This document shows positions 19,601-27,012 of a stretch of 64,000 nt of DNA, in pieces. The notes under the pieces were generated by a model. It did not search any database. It had not been told where the DNA came from and saw nothing but the letters and a program-made list of their open reading frames with translations. The DNA is taken from NCBI GenBank assembly GCA_963742715.1, contig CAVUMR010000002.1, positions 1,426,001-1,490,000 on the forward strand. The letters run 5' to 3'. A program made the position numbers and the translations under genes. The DNA comes from CAVUMR01 sp963742715 (GTDB lineage Bacteria; Actinomycetota; Actinomycetes; Mycobacteriales; Micromonosporaceae). The first letter of the stretch is position 1. Every line of letters begins with the position of its first letter.

Positions 19601-19881
19601 GCCGGTTGCTCCCGGTCGGCTTCGTCTACCAGAACTCGCTCGGTCTGGAGCTGGAACTGACCGGTGCCAGTACCGAGGTGACCGAGACGCCGATCCAGGC
19701 CGCCCGCGGTCCGCTGTGGCTGCAGGTGACCCCGGTACCGGACGGCCTGCGCTGCGACTTCGAGTACTCCGCCGACCTGTTCGACGCGGACACGATGGCC
19801 GGCTGGGCGGACCGGTACACCGCGCTGCTCGACCAGGTCACCCAACCGACCGATCCGGACCTCGACACCCTGCTCGGCTGA
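16690..19881 (+). CDS. P1b: NRPS A-PCP-C, probably the C-terminal part of P1
   Basis: This 1063-residue open frame holds an adenylation domain (residues 1-510; YTSGSTGAPKG near 160, YGPTETTV near 295, GKLDRAALP near 495), a PCP (FFDLGGHS near 555) and a final condensation domain (628-1060) with an intact HHIAADG. The pocket residues read by eye are roughly D-G-G-S-L-G-I-V-L, which I cannot assign. The only start candidate at the left end is a TTG with no convincing ribosome binding site. The preceding bases read in frame as the linker AALPASAVADPPPPPAPL, so this is best seen as the continuation of P1a after a one-base frameshift. The terminal C domain has no PCP after it in this protein and must act on an acceptor held by another protein, most simply P3, which starts with A-PCP. 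Confidence 0.88.
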   Translation: MVHELVERQARRTPDAIAIADEAGGGVTYRELDERADQLARRLRAAGAGQADTIVAVWLPRSAGLVVAELAVLKSGAAYLPLDPALGEQRVGAILADSRAALVVTSRDQGVPADLPAGMRVLYLDDPAPEADPTPETEPDRPVPGTDDRAGVDRLCYVIYTSGSTGAPKGVAVTHRSVQNLCRWYHRRFSLSGADRSALVCSPSFDGSVGEIWPALTCGASLAMVPERSRLDSSELARWYASAGVTISLIPTALGEALLAAPEAVDLPLRYLLLGGEALRRRPPAGFDGQVVNIYGPTETTVLVTEHVVAPDGGHPIPIGGPIDNVRLHLLDEHLRPVPAGTVGELYVGGPVLARGYLHRPELTTERFRPDPSGQPGERMYRTGDLARWTSAGELEFCGRTDDQVKVRGFRVEPGDVTQVLRSLPGVSDAVVVPLRNGREAYLAAYVVPANGEGADEARARLRHELGTRLPDHLVPRRWAFLDALPRNANGKLDRAALPASALTAPSPHPAAAADNGARTGGGNGAVPATPLEQALHHLWCKELDVDHAPADASFFDLGGHSVNVIRLLNRVRATFGVGYPVLEFFRRPTLAAMVARLGGTAVLPSAPAAPADESAGPAPAAPGVGEVVAEVPASYQQGQMAAGRAAMHVLNIPLRIDVTGELDVTALGTAFTALVERHVSLRTRYGQDGDTWMQRVYRAEPVTVPVEDLSGLPDDERLARADELGREEAHQGIDVTAEAPFRLRLVQLAPDHWVLFLVLHHIAADGWAVAILLRELGALYRAARTGEPGDLPAPAMQCTDFARWQAEYFNPAERTRRLDHWATELRDAPMTFELPTDRAAPAKLSGAGRMHSFAVPADLRDRVDELARQRGGTEFSVLWAAFAVLLARLSGEHDITLRVPYVNRAEPAHEELVTITAGVMPLRLRLADANTFGELVDQAGTRFFAAVDNFLPLAWIIEAMGAGEVRADRSRLLPVGFVYQNSLGLELELTGASTEVTETPIQAARGPLWLQVTPVPDGLRCDFEYSADLFDADTMAGWADRYTALLDQVTQPTDPDLDTLLG

Positions 19882-19900
19882 CCCGGGTACCCCTCCGCCG

Positions 19901-19996
19901 ATGGCAAACCTGGCGCTCCCGCTGCTTGTGCTGTATCTGACCCACTCGCCGGCGCAGGCCGGACTGGTCGGTACCGCGAGCCTGCTGGCGGGTTTT
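19901..19996 (+). pseudogene. Possible remnant of an MFS transporter N-terminus
   Basis: An open stretch right after P1 encodes NLALPLLVLYLTHSPAQAG and then loses any recognisable similarity. This looks like the first transmembrane segment and loop of an EntS-type MFS exporter. No further transporter sequence follows; the winged-helix gene begins at 20083. It may be the relic of a second exporter deleted at this junction. Evidence is one hydrophobic segment only, so confidence is moderate to low. Confidence 0.4.
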
Positions 19997-20082
19997 CCCG
20001 TCGATGGTGGCGGGATCGGCCATAGTGGCGACGGTGAGCAGCGGAATCAGGTCGATGACGACCGAGTCCTGAGATCGATCGG

Positions 20083-21201
20083 ATGGCCATGACACTGACC
20101 TGGGACAAGGTCCACGCCTGGCGGATGCGCCGGCACTTCCTCGACGCGCCGGCCAACGCGGACGTGGCCGCGGTGGTGCACCGGCTCTGCGGGGTACAGG
20201 CGCAGGTCGCCTCCTCGGCCGAGCTGGCGGTGGGGCTGCGCCAGCGGCGGGCCAGGCGCGGCGCGGTCGAACGGGCGCTGGCCGGGCGCGAGGTGGTCAG
20301 GACCTGGGCGATGCGGGGCACCCTGCACCTGCTCACCCCGGTGGAGGGCGCGGCGTACCTGTCGCTGATCGCGGCCGCGCGCACCTGGGAGAAGGGCGTC
20401 TGGCAGCGCACCTTCGTCACCTCGGCGCAGCTCGACGCCCTCACCGACGCCGTGTACGACGTGCTCGACGGTCAGGTCCTGAGTCGCGAGGAACTGGTCG
20501 ACGCGGTGGTGGACCGGACCGGCGACGCGCACCTGGCCGAGCAGCTGCGTTCCGGCTGGGGCGCGGTGCTCAAGCCGTTGGCCTGGCAGGGCTACCTGTG
20601 CCAAGGACCGGGCCAGGGCAACCGGGTCACGTTCACCCGGCCGGACACGTACCTGCCGGACTGGCCGGGGATTCCGGAGCCGGCCGACGCGGCCCGGGTC
20701 GCGATCCCGGCGTACCTCGGCTCGTACGGACCCGCGTCGATGGCCGCGTTCGACCAGTGGCTGATCCGCGGGGCGTCGAAGAAGGCCGCGCTGCGCGGTT
20801 GGTTCGCCGACCTCGGCGACGCACTCACCGTCGTGGAGGTGGAAGGAGTCAGCGGGTACGCCCGGAGCACCGACGTGGACGAGATCGCCGGTATCCGGCC
20901 CAGCTCGGTGGTACGGCTGATCGGTGGCTTCGACCAGTACGTGCTCGGTCCGGGTACCAACGACGCGCACCTCCTCGCGCCGGCCCGGCGGTCGCTGGTG
21001 AGCAAGGCGGCCGGTTGGATTTCGCCGGTGGTACTGGTCGGGGGACGGGTCGCCGGTACCTGGGAACACAACGGCGGGGAGCTTTCGGTGGCACTGTTCG
21101 ACGAGGCGGGGCCGGTGGACGCCGAGGCGCTGGAGGCCGAGGTGGAGCGGATCGGCGCGTTCCTCGGCGACCCGCTGAAGCTCGGCGTGCGCACCGTCTG
21201 A
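20083..21201 (+). CDS. Winged-helix DNA-binding (HTH_42/AlkZ-YcaQ family) protein
   Basis: This 372-residue protein matches the HTH_42 family. The N-terminal pattern (WRMRRHFLDAP, LCGVQAQVASSAELAVGLR) leads to the conserved RTWAMRGTLHLLTP region (about residues 72-85), and the C-terminal half carries GGFDQYVLGPGTND and GRVAGTWEHN, all typical of the family. Characterised relatives (AlkZ, YcaQ) are DNA glycosylases that unhook interstrand crosslinks or alkylated bases, and some act as self-resistance genes beside DNA-damaging metabolites. Whether this one is a glycosylase is not shown here; the family also has many uncharacterised members. The first of two nearby ATGs (20083 and 20089) was chosen. 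The next gene starts 18 bp downstream, so they may be cotranscribed. Confidence 0.85.
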   Translation: MAMTLTWDKVHAWRMRRHFLDAPANADVAAVVHRLCGVQAQVASSAELAVGLRQRRARRGAVERALAGREVVRTWAMRGTLHLLTPVEGAAYLSLIAAARTWEKGVWQRTFVTSAQLDALTDAVYDVLDGQVLSREELVDAVVDRTGDAHLAEQLRSGWGAVLKPLAWQGYLCQGPGQGNRVTFTRPDTYLPDWPGIPEPADAARVAIPAYLGSYGPASMAAFDQWLIRGASKKAALRGWFADLGDALTVVEVEGVSGYARSTDVDEIAGIRPSSVVRLIGGFDQYVLGPGTNDAHLLAPARRSLVSKAAGWISPVVLVGGRVAGTWEHNGGELSVALFDEAGPVDAEALEAEVERIGAFLGDPLKLGVRTV

Positions 21202-21219
21202 CTCGATGGGGGCGATCGG

Positions 21220-22215
21220 ATGAAGGCTGCTGTGGTGGTGGAGCCGGGCACGATCGCGATCGAGTCGGTGCCGGACCCCACGCCGGGCCCGCGGGAGGTC
21301 GTGATCCGGGTCGCCGGCTGCGGAATCTGCGGTACCGACCTGCACATCCTGGCCGGGGAGTTCGCCCCGGCGTACCCCATCGTGCCTGGTCATGAGTTCG
21401 CCGGCGAGGTCGTCGGGGTCGGGACGGCGGTGACCGAAGTCGGCGTCGGGGACCAGGTGACCGCGGATCCGTCGCTGCACTGCGGCGAGTGCTACTACTG
21501 CCGGCGCGGCCGCGGCAACCTGTGCGAGAACTGGAACGCGATCGGGGTGACCCGCCCCGGCGGCGCGGCGGAGTACGTACTCGCGCCGGTGGCCAACTGC
21601 TACCGGTTGCCGGACGGGATGCGGGTCGCCGACGCGGCGCTGGTGGAACCGCTGTCGTGTGCGGTACGCGGGATGGACGTGCTCGCCGGCAGGCTGGCCG
21701 ACCATTACCTCATCTACGGCGCGGGCACGATGGGGCTGATGATGATGGAGCTGGCCAAGCGGGCCGGCGCCGCGTCGGTGTCGATGGTGGACCTCAACCC
21801 GGCCCGGCTCGGTACGGCCCGGCAGCTGGGCTGTACCGCGGCCACCACCAGCGCGGACGAGTTGGACGCACCGCGCGGCTGGGACGTGGTGATCGACTGC
21901 ACCGGCGCGGAGGCGGCGATCCAGGACGGGCTCGGCCGGGTCGGCAGGGGCGGCACGTTCCTGCAGTTCGGAGTGGCGAACTACGACGCGCGGGCCACGA
22001 TCGAGCCGTACAGGATCTACAACCGGGAGATCACGATCACCGGCTCGATGGCGGTGCTGCACAGCTTCGAGCGGGCCGCCGACCTGTTCGTATCCGGAGT
22101 GATCGACCCGGACGTGTTCATCAGCCACCGGTTCCCGCTGGACGCCTACGCGGACGCGATCGCGCAGTTCCAGGCCGGGATCGGCGGCAAGCTCCAGATC
22201 ACGCCCGAGGGCTGA
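21220..22215 (+). CDS. Zinc-dependent medium-chain alcohol/polyol dehydrogenase
   Basis: This 331-residue MDR-family oxidoreductase has the catalytic zinc ligands in GCGICGTDLH (Cys near 35) and GHEFAGEV (His near 60). The structural zinc lobe has four cysteines in CGECYYCRRGRGNLC, and the Rossmann fold GAGTMGLMMMELAKRAG lies near residue 168. The closest subtype appears to be sorbitol/threonine dehydrogenase-like enzymes, but the substrate cannot be assigned. It follows the winged-helix gene closely on the same strand, and nothing ties it to the NRPS pathway. Confidence 0.88.
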   Translation: MKAAVVVEPGTIAIESVPDPTPGPREVVIRVAGCGICGTDLHILAGEFAPAYPIVPGHEFAGEVVGVGTAVTEVGVGDQVTADPSLHCGECYYCRRGRGNLCENWNAIGVTRPGGAAEYVLAPVANCYRLPDGMRVADAALVEPLSCAVRGMDVLAGRLADHYLIYGAGTMGLMMMELAKRAGAASVSMVDLNPARLGTARQLGCTAATTSADELDAPRGWDVVIDCTGAEAAIQDGLGRVGRGGTFLQFGVANYDARATIEPYRIYNREITITGSMAVLHSFERAADLFVSGVIDPDVFISHRFPLDAYADAIAQFQAGIGGKLQITPEG

Positions 22216-22353
22216 CGTCCGCCATCGCGGTCGCATCGCGGCGCTCCGCTGTGGGTTGCGGTTTTCGAGTTCAGGTCCGGTATGCCGCACTTATGTGTAA
22301 ATGTGGCTCGCTGGAGGACCGGATTCTGGCTGGAGATCCCACGAAGGAGTTCG

Positions 22354-23403
22354 ATGCGCATGATCCGCCCTAACCAGTGGCGTCGCGGGATTGCGGCACT
22401 GCTCAGGTTCGTCCCGGTTCTGGTGCTCTTCCTCGCCACCACGGTCGCGGTCGGCATGGCCGGCAGTGCCAGGGCGAGCGCGGCCACCCCGCCGGTATCG
22501 CTGGGCAGCGCCGCCAACTTCGCGGTCCTCGCCGGGTCGACGGTGACCAACACCGGTCCCACCATGATCACCGGCGATCTCGGGCTGAGCCCCGGCACCG
22601 CGGTGACCGGGATCCCTCCCGGGCAGGTGGTCGGAGCCATCCACACGGCCGACAGCGTCGCGTTGCAGGCCAAGAACGACCTGACCAGCGCGTACGACGA
22701 CGCAGCCGCGCGCCCGACCACGGCTACCGTGCCGGTGGAGCTCGGCGGGACCACCAAGACCCCTGGCGTCTACGAGTCACCGGCGGGGACGTTCGGCATC
22801 ACCGGGACGTTGACGTTGGACGCCCAGGGCGACCCGAACGCCGTATTCGTCTTCAAGGCCGCGTCCACGCTCATCACGGCGTCCGAGAGCAGCGTCACCC
22901 TCATCAACGGGGCCCGGTCGGCGAATGTCTTCTGGAAGGTCGGCAGCTCCGCGACGCTCGGGACGTACTCGATCATGCGGGGAAACGTGATGGCCCTCGC
23001 CTCGATCACCGTGACCACCGGGGTGACCGTCGACGGCCGGACGCTGGCCCGCACCGCCGCCGTCACGCTGGACACCGACACCATCACCCGTCCGACCGGC
23101 GTCCAACAGCCGATCGACACCACCACCAGCCTGACCACGTCGGTCAATCCGGCCGCTCCGGGGCAGCCGGTCACTTTCACCGCCACGGTCACGCCGGTCA
23201 GCGGTACCACTGCCCCGACCGGCCTCGTGGCGTTCGTGGACCGGTCCACCCTCATCGGTGTGGTCGCGCTCGACAGCACCGGGCACGCGGCGCTCACCAC
23301 CGCCACCCTGACCGCGGATCTTCACCTGATCATGGCCGTCTACATCGGTGCGAACGGCTTCCTGGGCAGTCAGTCACCGACGGTCTACGAACTCGTCCAG
23401 TGA
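22354..23403 (+). CDS. Secreted ice-binding-like (DUF3494) protein with a C-terminal Ig-like domain
   Basis: The start at 22354 (MRMIRPNQW) has GAAGGAG just upstream; longer readings have no support. Residues 1-45 form a signal peptide: basic RR, a hydrophobic run FVPVLVLFLATTVAVGMAG, and an ARASA cleavage region. Residues about 48-245 match the DUF3494 ice-binding-like fold (LGSAANFAVLAGSTVTNTG, GDLGLSPG, GAIHTAD, FVFKAASTLIT, VFWKVGSSATLG). Residues about 255-349 form a bacterial Ig-like repeat (TTSLTTSVNPAAPGQPVTF). No sortase motif or membrane anchor follows, so it is probably released. In actinobacteria this family is widespread and may act in adhesion or cell-surface roles rather than true antifreeze activity. 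A hairpin follows at 23424. Confidence 0.88.
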   Translation: MRMIRPNQWRRGIAALLRFVPVLVLFLATTVAVGMAGSARASAATPPVSLGSAANFAVLAGSTVTNTGPTMITGDLGLSPGTAVTGIPPGQVVGAIHTADSVALQAKNDLTSAYDDAAARPTTATVPVELGGTTKTPGVYESPAGTFGITGTLTLDAQGDPNAVFVFKAASTLITASESSVTLINGARSANVFWKVGSSATLGTYSIMRGNVMALASITVTTGVTVDGRTLARTAAVTLDTDTITRPTGVQQPIDTTTSLTTSVNPAAPGQPVTFTATVTPVSGTTAPTGLVAFVDRSTLIGVVALDSTGHAALTTATLTADLHLIMAVYIGANGFLGSQSPTVYELVQ

Positions 23404-23423
23404 CCTGAATCGACCGCCGAAGA

Positions 23424-23456
23424 GTGGACCCGGGTCCGGTATGGGCCCGGGTCCAC
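23424..23456 (+). terminator. Hairpin between convergent genes
   Basis: An 11-bp inverted repeat (GTGGACCCGGG / CCCGGGTCCAC) with an 11-base loop lies 20 bases after the DUF3494 stop. It could end transcription from either side, because the KaiC-like gene converges from the right. Confidence 0.65.
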
Positions 23457-23459
23457 TGT

Positions 23460-23623
23460 CTACCCGGGACCAATGCCGCGTGCTACCCGGGACCAATGCC
23501 GCGTGCTACCCGGGACCAATGCCGCGTGCTACCCGGGACCAATGCCGCGTGCTACTCGGGGACCGATGCCGCGTGCTACCCGGGGGCCAACGCCGCGTGC
23601 TACCCGGCGACCAATGCCTCCTG
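23460..23623. repeat. Seven tandem 23-24 bp units running into the 3' end of the KaiC-like gene
   Basis: Four exact 23-bp copies (starting 23460, 23483, 23506, 23529) are followed by two diverged 24-bp copies (23552, 23576) and a last diverged copy from 23600. Each has CTACCCGGG then ACCAATGCCGCGTG. The last copy is the end of the KaiC-like coding sequence on the minus strand: its CTA is the TAG stop and the rest encodes EALVAG. The array therefore looks like repeated duplication of the gene terminus, each copy carrying its own stop codon and a CCCGGG palindrome. Confidence 0.9.
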
Positions 23624-25058
23624 CGACACCGCCGGGGCTCGCAGCGCGCTCCAGCCGAGCACCCCGGTGACTCCGTCCAGCGTCGGGCCGACTGCCACGC
23701 CGTTCTTGTCGATCGTCAACTGGTACACGTCCTTGCTGTGGTCGCTGTTGCGCATCTTGACGATGCTCAGCGCCCGGCCGGTCGTGGAGTTCATCTCGAT
23801 GTAGCGCAGCAGGATCACGTTGTGGAACAGGAAAATGACCCCGTCGACCGGTTCCGGGCTCGGTCCCAGGGTGGTCGTCTCGCTGGTGATCACCAGGGTG
23901 GCGCCGGCGGCCCGGATGATTCCGGTCAGGCTGCGCGCGTAGGCGGGGAAACGTTCCGACTCGCGGGCGGCGAAGACCATCTCGGCCAGACTGTCGATCA
24001 CGACGCGCCGGATCGAGCAGGCGGCGAGGTCGGCGCGGATCCGGGAGGTGAGCAGGTCCAGGTCCAGTTCGCCGAGCGGGACGTGGTGCACCAGAAGCTG
24101 CCCGTTGTCGCGGGCCGAGCTGAGATCCCAGCCGAAGCTGGCGGCCATCTTGACCAGCTGGTCGGAGGTGTCCTGGAAGGTGACGTAGAGGCACCGTTCT
24201 CCCCGCGCGACGCCCTCGGCGACGAACCGCAGCCCGGAGATCGTCTTGCCGACTCCGGACGGGCCGAGCACGACCGTGGTCTCACCGGCGCCGATCCCGC
24301 CGCCCATCAATGGGTCCAGGCCGGGTATGCCGCTGGGGATCCGGCCCTTGACCTCCCTTGCCGGTCCGGGGTCGAGCGTTTCGATCCGGGGGAAGACCTC
24401 GAACCCCGCCGGGCTGATCCGGAAGGTGTGCTTGCCCTCCAGGTGGTGGGTGCCGCGCATCTTCACCACCCGCAACCAGCGCCGGTCGATCGGTTCACGG
24501 GGTTCGTAGGCGAGATGGATGATGACGTCGGCCAGGGAGAACTCGACCCCGGCGGCCATCTCGGCCTGGGTGTACTCGCCGAGCAGCAGCAGCGCCGCGT
24601 CGGAGTGGGCCAGCCGACTGGTCAGGTCGTAGAACGCCATCCGCAACTCGCGTTCGCCGGTGAAGTCCCGCAGCGCCTTGGCGCTGTCGATCACCACGAT
24701 GACGGGGTTCTCGTCCATCGCCTTGCGGTCGACCTCGTCGACCAGCGGCATCCATCCGGCCGGGCCGGTCGTCCCGGACGAGATCGCCCAGGTGCAGGTA
24801 TTCCACCCGATGTGCCAACGCGTCCGGGGAGAAGAATTCGAACTGTTCCAGATGCCGGACCAGCTTGGAATGCGGCTCTGACAGGGTCGTGTAGTAGACC
24901 GCCCGATGCTCGGCGGTCGCGTTGCCGAAACATATCTGCTGGGCCAGGATCGTCTTGCCGGCACCGGGCGCGCCGGCCAGCACGGTGACCGAGCCGGGCT
25001 CGAGTCCTCCGCCGAGCACCACGTCCAGGCCGGGAACACCGGTTGCCAGTCGCTTCAT
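23600..25058 (-). pseudogene. KaiC-like two-domain RecA/RAD55 ATPase, one frameshift
   Basis: The gene starts at the ATG at 25058 (MKRLATGVPGLDVVLGGG). Two KaiC domains are visible. The first has Walker A GAPGAGKT, then LEQFEFFSPDALAHRVEYLH. The second has IPSGIPGLDPLMGGGIG, Walker A GPSGVGKT and Walker B-like RRVVIDSLAEM. Near 24745-24790 the frame changes once between DLVRDD and PLVDEVDRKAMDEN, inside domain 1. Corrected, the protein would be about 486 residues, a usual length for two-domain KaiC-like ATPases outside cyanobacteria, which often work with response regulators or histidine kinases. Its start overlaps the upstream regulator stop as ATGA, so the two are coupled. The last codons lie in the tandem repeat. 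The frame break may be real or a sequence error. Confidence 0.8.
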
Positions 25059-25416
25059 GTTCGGTCCGCCTTCTGTGCCAGTAGCGTGTCCGCGGCCGCC
25101 AGGAGCTGCTTGGCTTCGTAGGGCTTGGAGAGCACCGCGTCGGCGCCGACCGCGAGTTGACTGTCTGCGGTCGGTCGCGAGGATCGGGATGTTCGCGGTA
25201 GCCGGATCGGCGCGCAGCCGGCGGATCAACTCGACGCCGCCCATCACCGGCATCATCATGTCGGTCACCACCAGGTGCGGCGGTGACGGAGTGCACAGAC
25301 TCCAACGCGGCGCGACCATGACCGGCGTCGACGACCTCGTGGCCGGCCCGCTCGAAGATCCTTCGCAGCACGAAGCGCAGATCGGGCTCGTCATCGACCA
25401 CCAGGATCCTGAACAA
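25055..25416 (-). pseudogene. Single-domain response regulator (CheY-like), two frameshifts
   Basis: A receiver domain is spread over three frames: FRILVVDDEPDLRFVLRR with the acidic pocket; then, after a shift near 25275-25300, HLVVTDMMMPVMGG with the phospho-acceptor Asp; then, after a shift near 25160-25175, AVGADAVLSKPYEAKQLL with the conserved Lys. The likely start is TTG at 25416 (LFRILVVDDEP); the frame is open further up to 25497. The stop overlaps the ATG of the KaiC-like gene (ATGA). Corrected length is about 120 residues with no output domain, so it would signal through a partner such as the KaiC-like ATPase. Conserved residues survive, so sequence error is a serious alternative to decay. 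Confidence 0.75.
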
Positions 25417-25497
25417 CGAAGGCCCCAATCTCCGCCGCGAACTTTTCTGGCGCAAGGCGGCTGACGCGCTCCGGTCCACCGGCCGACGCGACGACAC

Positions 25498-25733
25498 CGC
25501 GGTATCGAAAAACGTGGCGGGCAGGCCGGCGAAACCCAGGAAAACGCCTATATAACCTTCTTTAAGGACACAATACTGTTCACCGGCATCGGTCGAGGGC
25601 GACTCGACGAAATTGCCGAACTGTTCTACGAATTCGGCTGAGCCATAAGTCCCTTACCGCGACGTCGATATGGCCAGTGGCTGAATTCGGGCACGTATTG
25701 TGCTGTTCGGGACGTACGAAACGACGCGATCCA
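25498..25733 (-). promoter_or_regulatory. AT-richer intergenic region upstream of the regulator/KaiC pair
   Basis: These 236 bases hold no gene. The part at about 25549-25580 (CCTATATAACC followed by TTCTTTAAGGACACAATA on the plus strand) is strikingly AT-rich for this genome. Read on the minus strand it offers a TATAGG -10-like box for the response regulator. No clear -35 at ideal spacing was found. Confidence 0.4.
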
Positions 25734-26876
25734 TCACCGGTCAGAGTGCGGATACTGCGCCGACCGGTGCTGGAAGGACAGGATCCGCGGGTTCTGGACG
25801 ACCCCGTCGTGAATCTCGATCGCCCGCCGCAGGGTGTCGTTGGAGTCCCACGCCTTGGGCCCGTCGAGCACGGGCCGCAGGTAGGGGAGCAGCGCCTCGC
25901 TGATCTCCCAGGTCGCGGAGTCCCAGAGGTGCGACGGGCTGTGGTCCACGGCGTAGTAGCGAACTCCGTCGCCGACCGTGAACATCGGTTCCGTGAACGA
26001 GGTGGGCCGCGCCCAGCTGAACCCCATCCCGTCGTCGCACGAGACGTCGATGATCAGGCTGCCCGGCGCGAAGCCGGCCAGGTCGTCGTCGGTCACGAAC
26101 ATCAACGGCTGATCGGTGTGCTGCAGCACGCAGTTCACGACCAGGTCGTGCCCGGCGAGGAAGGCGGCCATCGGTACGAGACGGCCGTTCACGATCACGT
26201 TGCTGCGGCTGGGATCGTCGGTGTCGGGCGCGAAGTGCACGATGCGGGTCGAGTGGATCGGTGATGCGACCGCGGTGGCGCCGCGACTGGTGATCACATC
26301 GACATCGTGTACGCCGTGCGCGTTGAGCGCGGTGACCGCGCCCCGTCCGGTCGCGCCGAAGCCGATCACGGCGGCTCGGAGGCGACGACCGTAGTCGCCG
26401 GTGGTACCGATCAGCTCCAGCGCGTGCAGCACCGAGCAGTACCCGGCGAGCTCGTTGTTCTTGTGGAAGACGTGCAGCTGGAACTCGCCGTCGCGGGACC
26501 AGTGGTTCATCGCTTCGAAGGCGATCAGGGTCAGCCGCTTGTCGATGGCGAGCTGCGTGACCTCGGTACTTTGCACGCAGTGCGGCCAGCCCCACAGGAT
26601 CTGCCCGTCGCGCAGTTCGGCGAGGTCCTGCGGTACCGGCTTGGGCAGCAGTACGACATCGCAGTCGTCGATGAGTTGCTGTCGGGGGAGGAGCCCCGCG
26701 ACGTGCGGCGCCAGTCGCTCGTCCGGCACTCCGAACAGCTCGCCGTAGCCGCGTTCGAGGTACATCCGGGCACGCAGGTCGGCGTCGATCCGCTCGAGAT
26801 GCAGTGGGTGGATCGGTAGTCGCCGCTCATGCTCTTTGCGCGAGCCTGACATGACGGCGAGGCTGAGCTGATCCAC
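25734..26876 (-). CDS. Alanine dehydrogenase/N5-(carboxyethyl)ornithine synthase-like protein
   Basis: This 380-residue protein of the AlaDh/PNT fold starts at GTG 26876 (VDQLSLAVMSGSRKEHERRLPIHP) with GAGGGAG upstream. The longer frame to 26987 is non-conserved. The N-terminal half has the substrate region SRKEHERRLPIHP and DVVLLPKP; the nucleotide-binding motif is VIGFGATGRGAVTAL near residue 200. SRKEHERRLPIHP and ILWGWPHCVQ resemble N5-(carboxyethyl)ornithine synthase-like members more than classical Ald. The expected chemistry is NAD(P)H-dependent reductive amination of a keto acid, or condensation of a keto acid with an amino acid. No partner gene clarifies the substrate. Confidence 0.8.
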   Translation of the reverse strand: MDQLSLAVMSGSRKEHERRLPIHPLHLERIDADLRARMYLERGYGELFGVPDERLAPHVAGLLPRQQLIDDCDVVLLPKPVPQDLAELRDGQILWGWPHCVQSTEVTQLAIDKRLTLIAFEAMNHWSRDGEFQLHVFHKNNELAGYCSVLHALELIGTTGDYGRRLRAAVIGFGATGRGAVTALNAHGVHDVDVITSRGATAVASPIHSTRIVHFAPDTDDPSRSNVIVNGRLVPMAAFLAGHDLVVNCVLQHTDQPLMFVTDDDLAGFAPGSLIIDVSCDDGMGFSWARPTSFTEPMFTVGDGVRYYAVDHSPSHLWDSATWEISEALLPYLRPVLDGPKAWDSNDTLRRAIEIHDGVVQNPRILSFQHRSAQYPHSDR

Positions 26877-27012
26877 GCGTTCTCCCTCGGTCCGAGCGGT
26901 GCGGGCATTCAGCACTCGCCGGGGGCCGGAGCAAACGCTTGTCCCGACCATACCCGGGTTGCCGAAGCTGCCGACTCCCTCGGCCATCGGGGGATGGCTG
27001 GCGTACTCCCGG

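Noticed and set aside
23460..23623. CRISPR array
   Set aside because: Units are directly adjacent with no spacers, and the last one is coding sequence of the neighbouring gene.
24246..25464. Plus-strand frames over the regulator/KaiC region
   Set aside because: The minus strand carries receiver and Walker motifs across frames. Plus-strand frames have no recognisable similarity.
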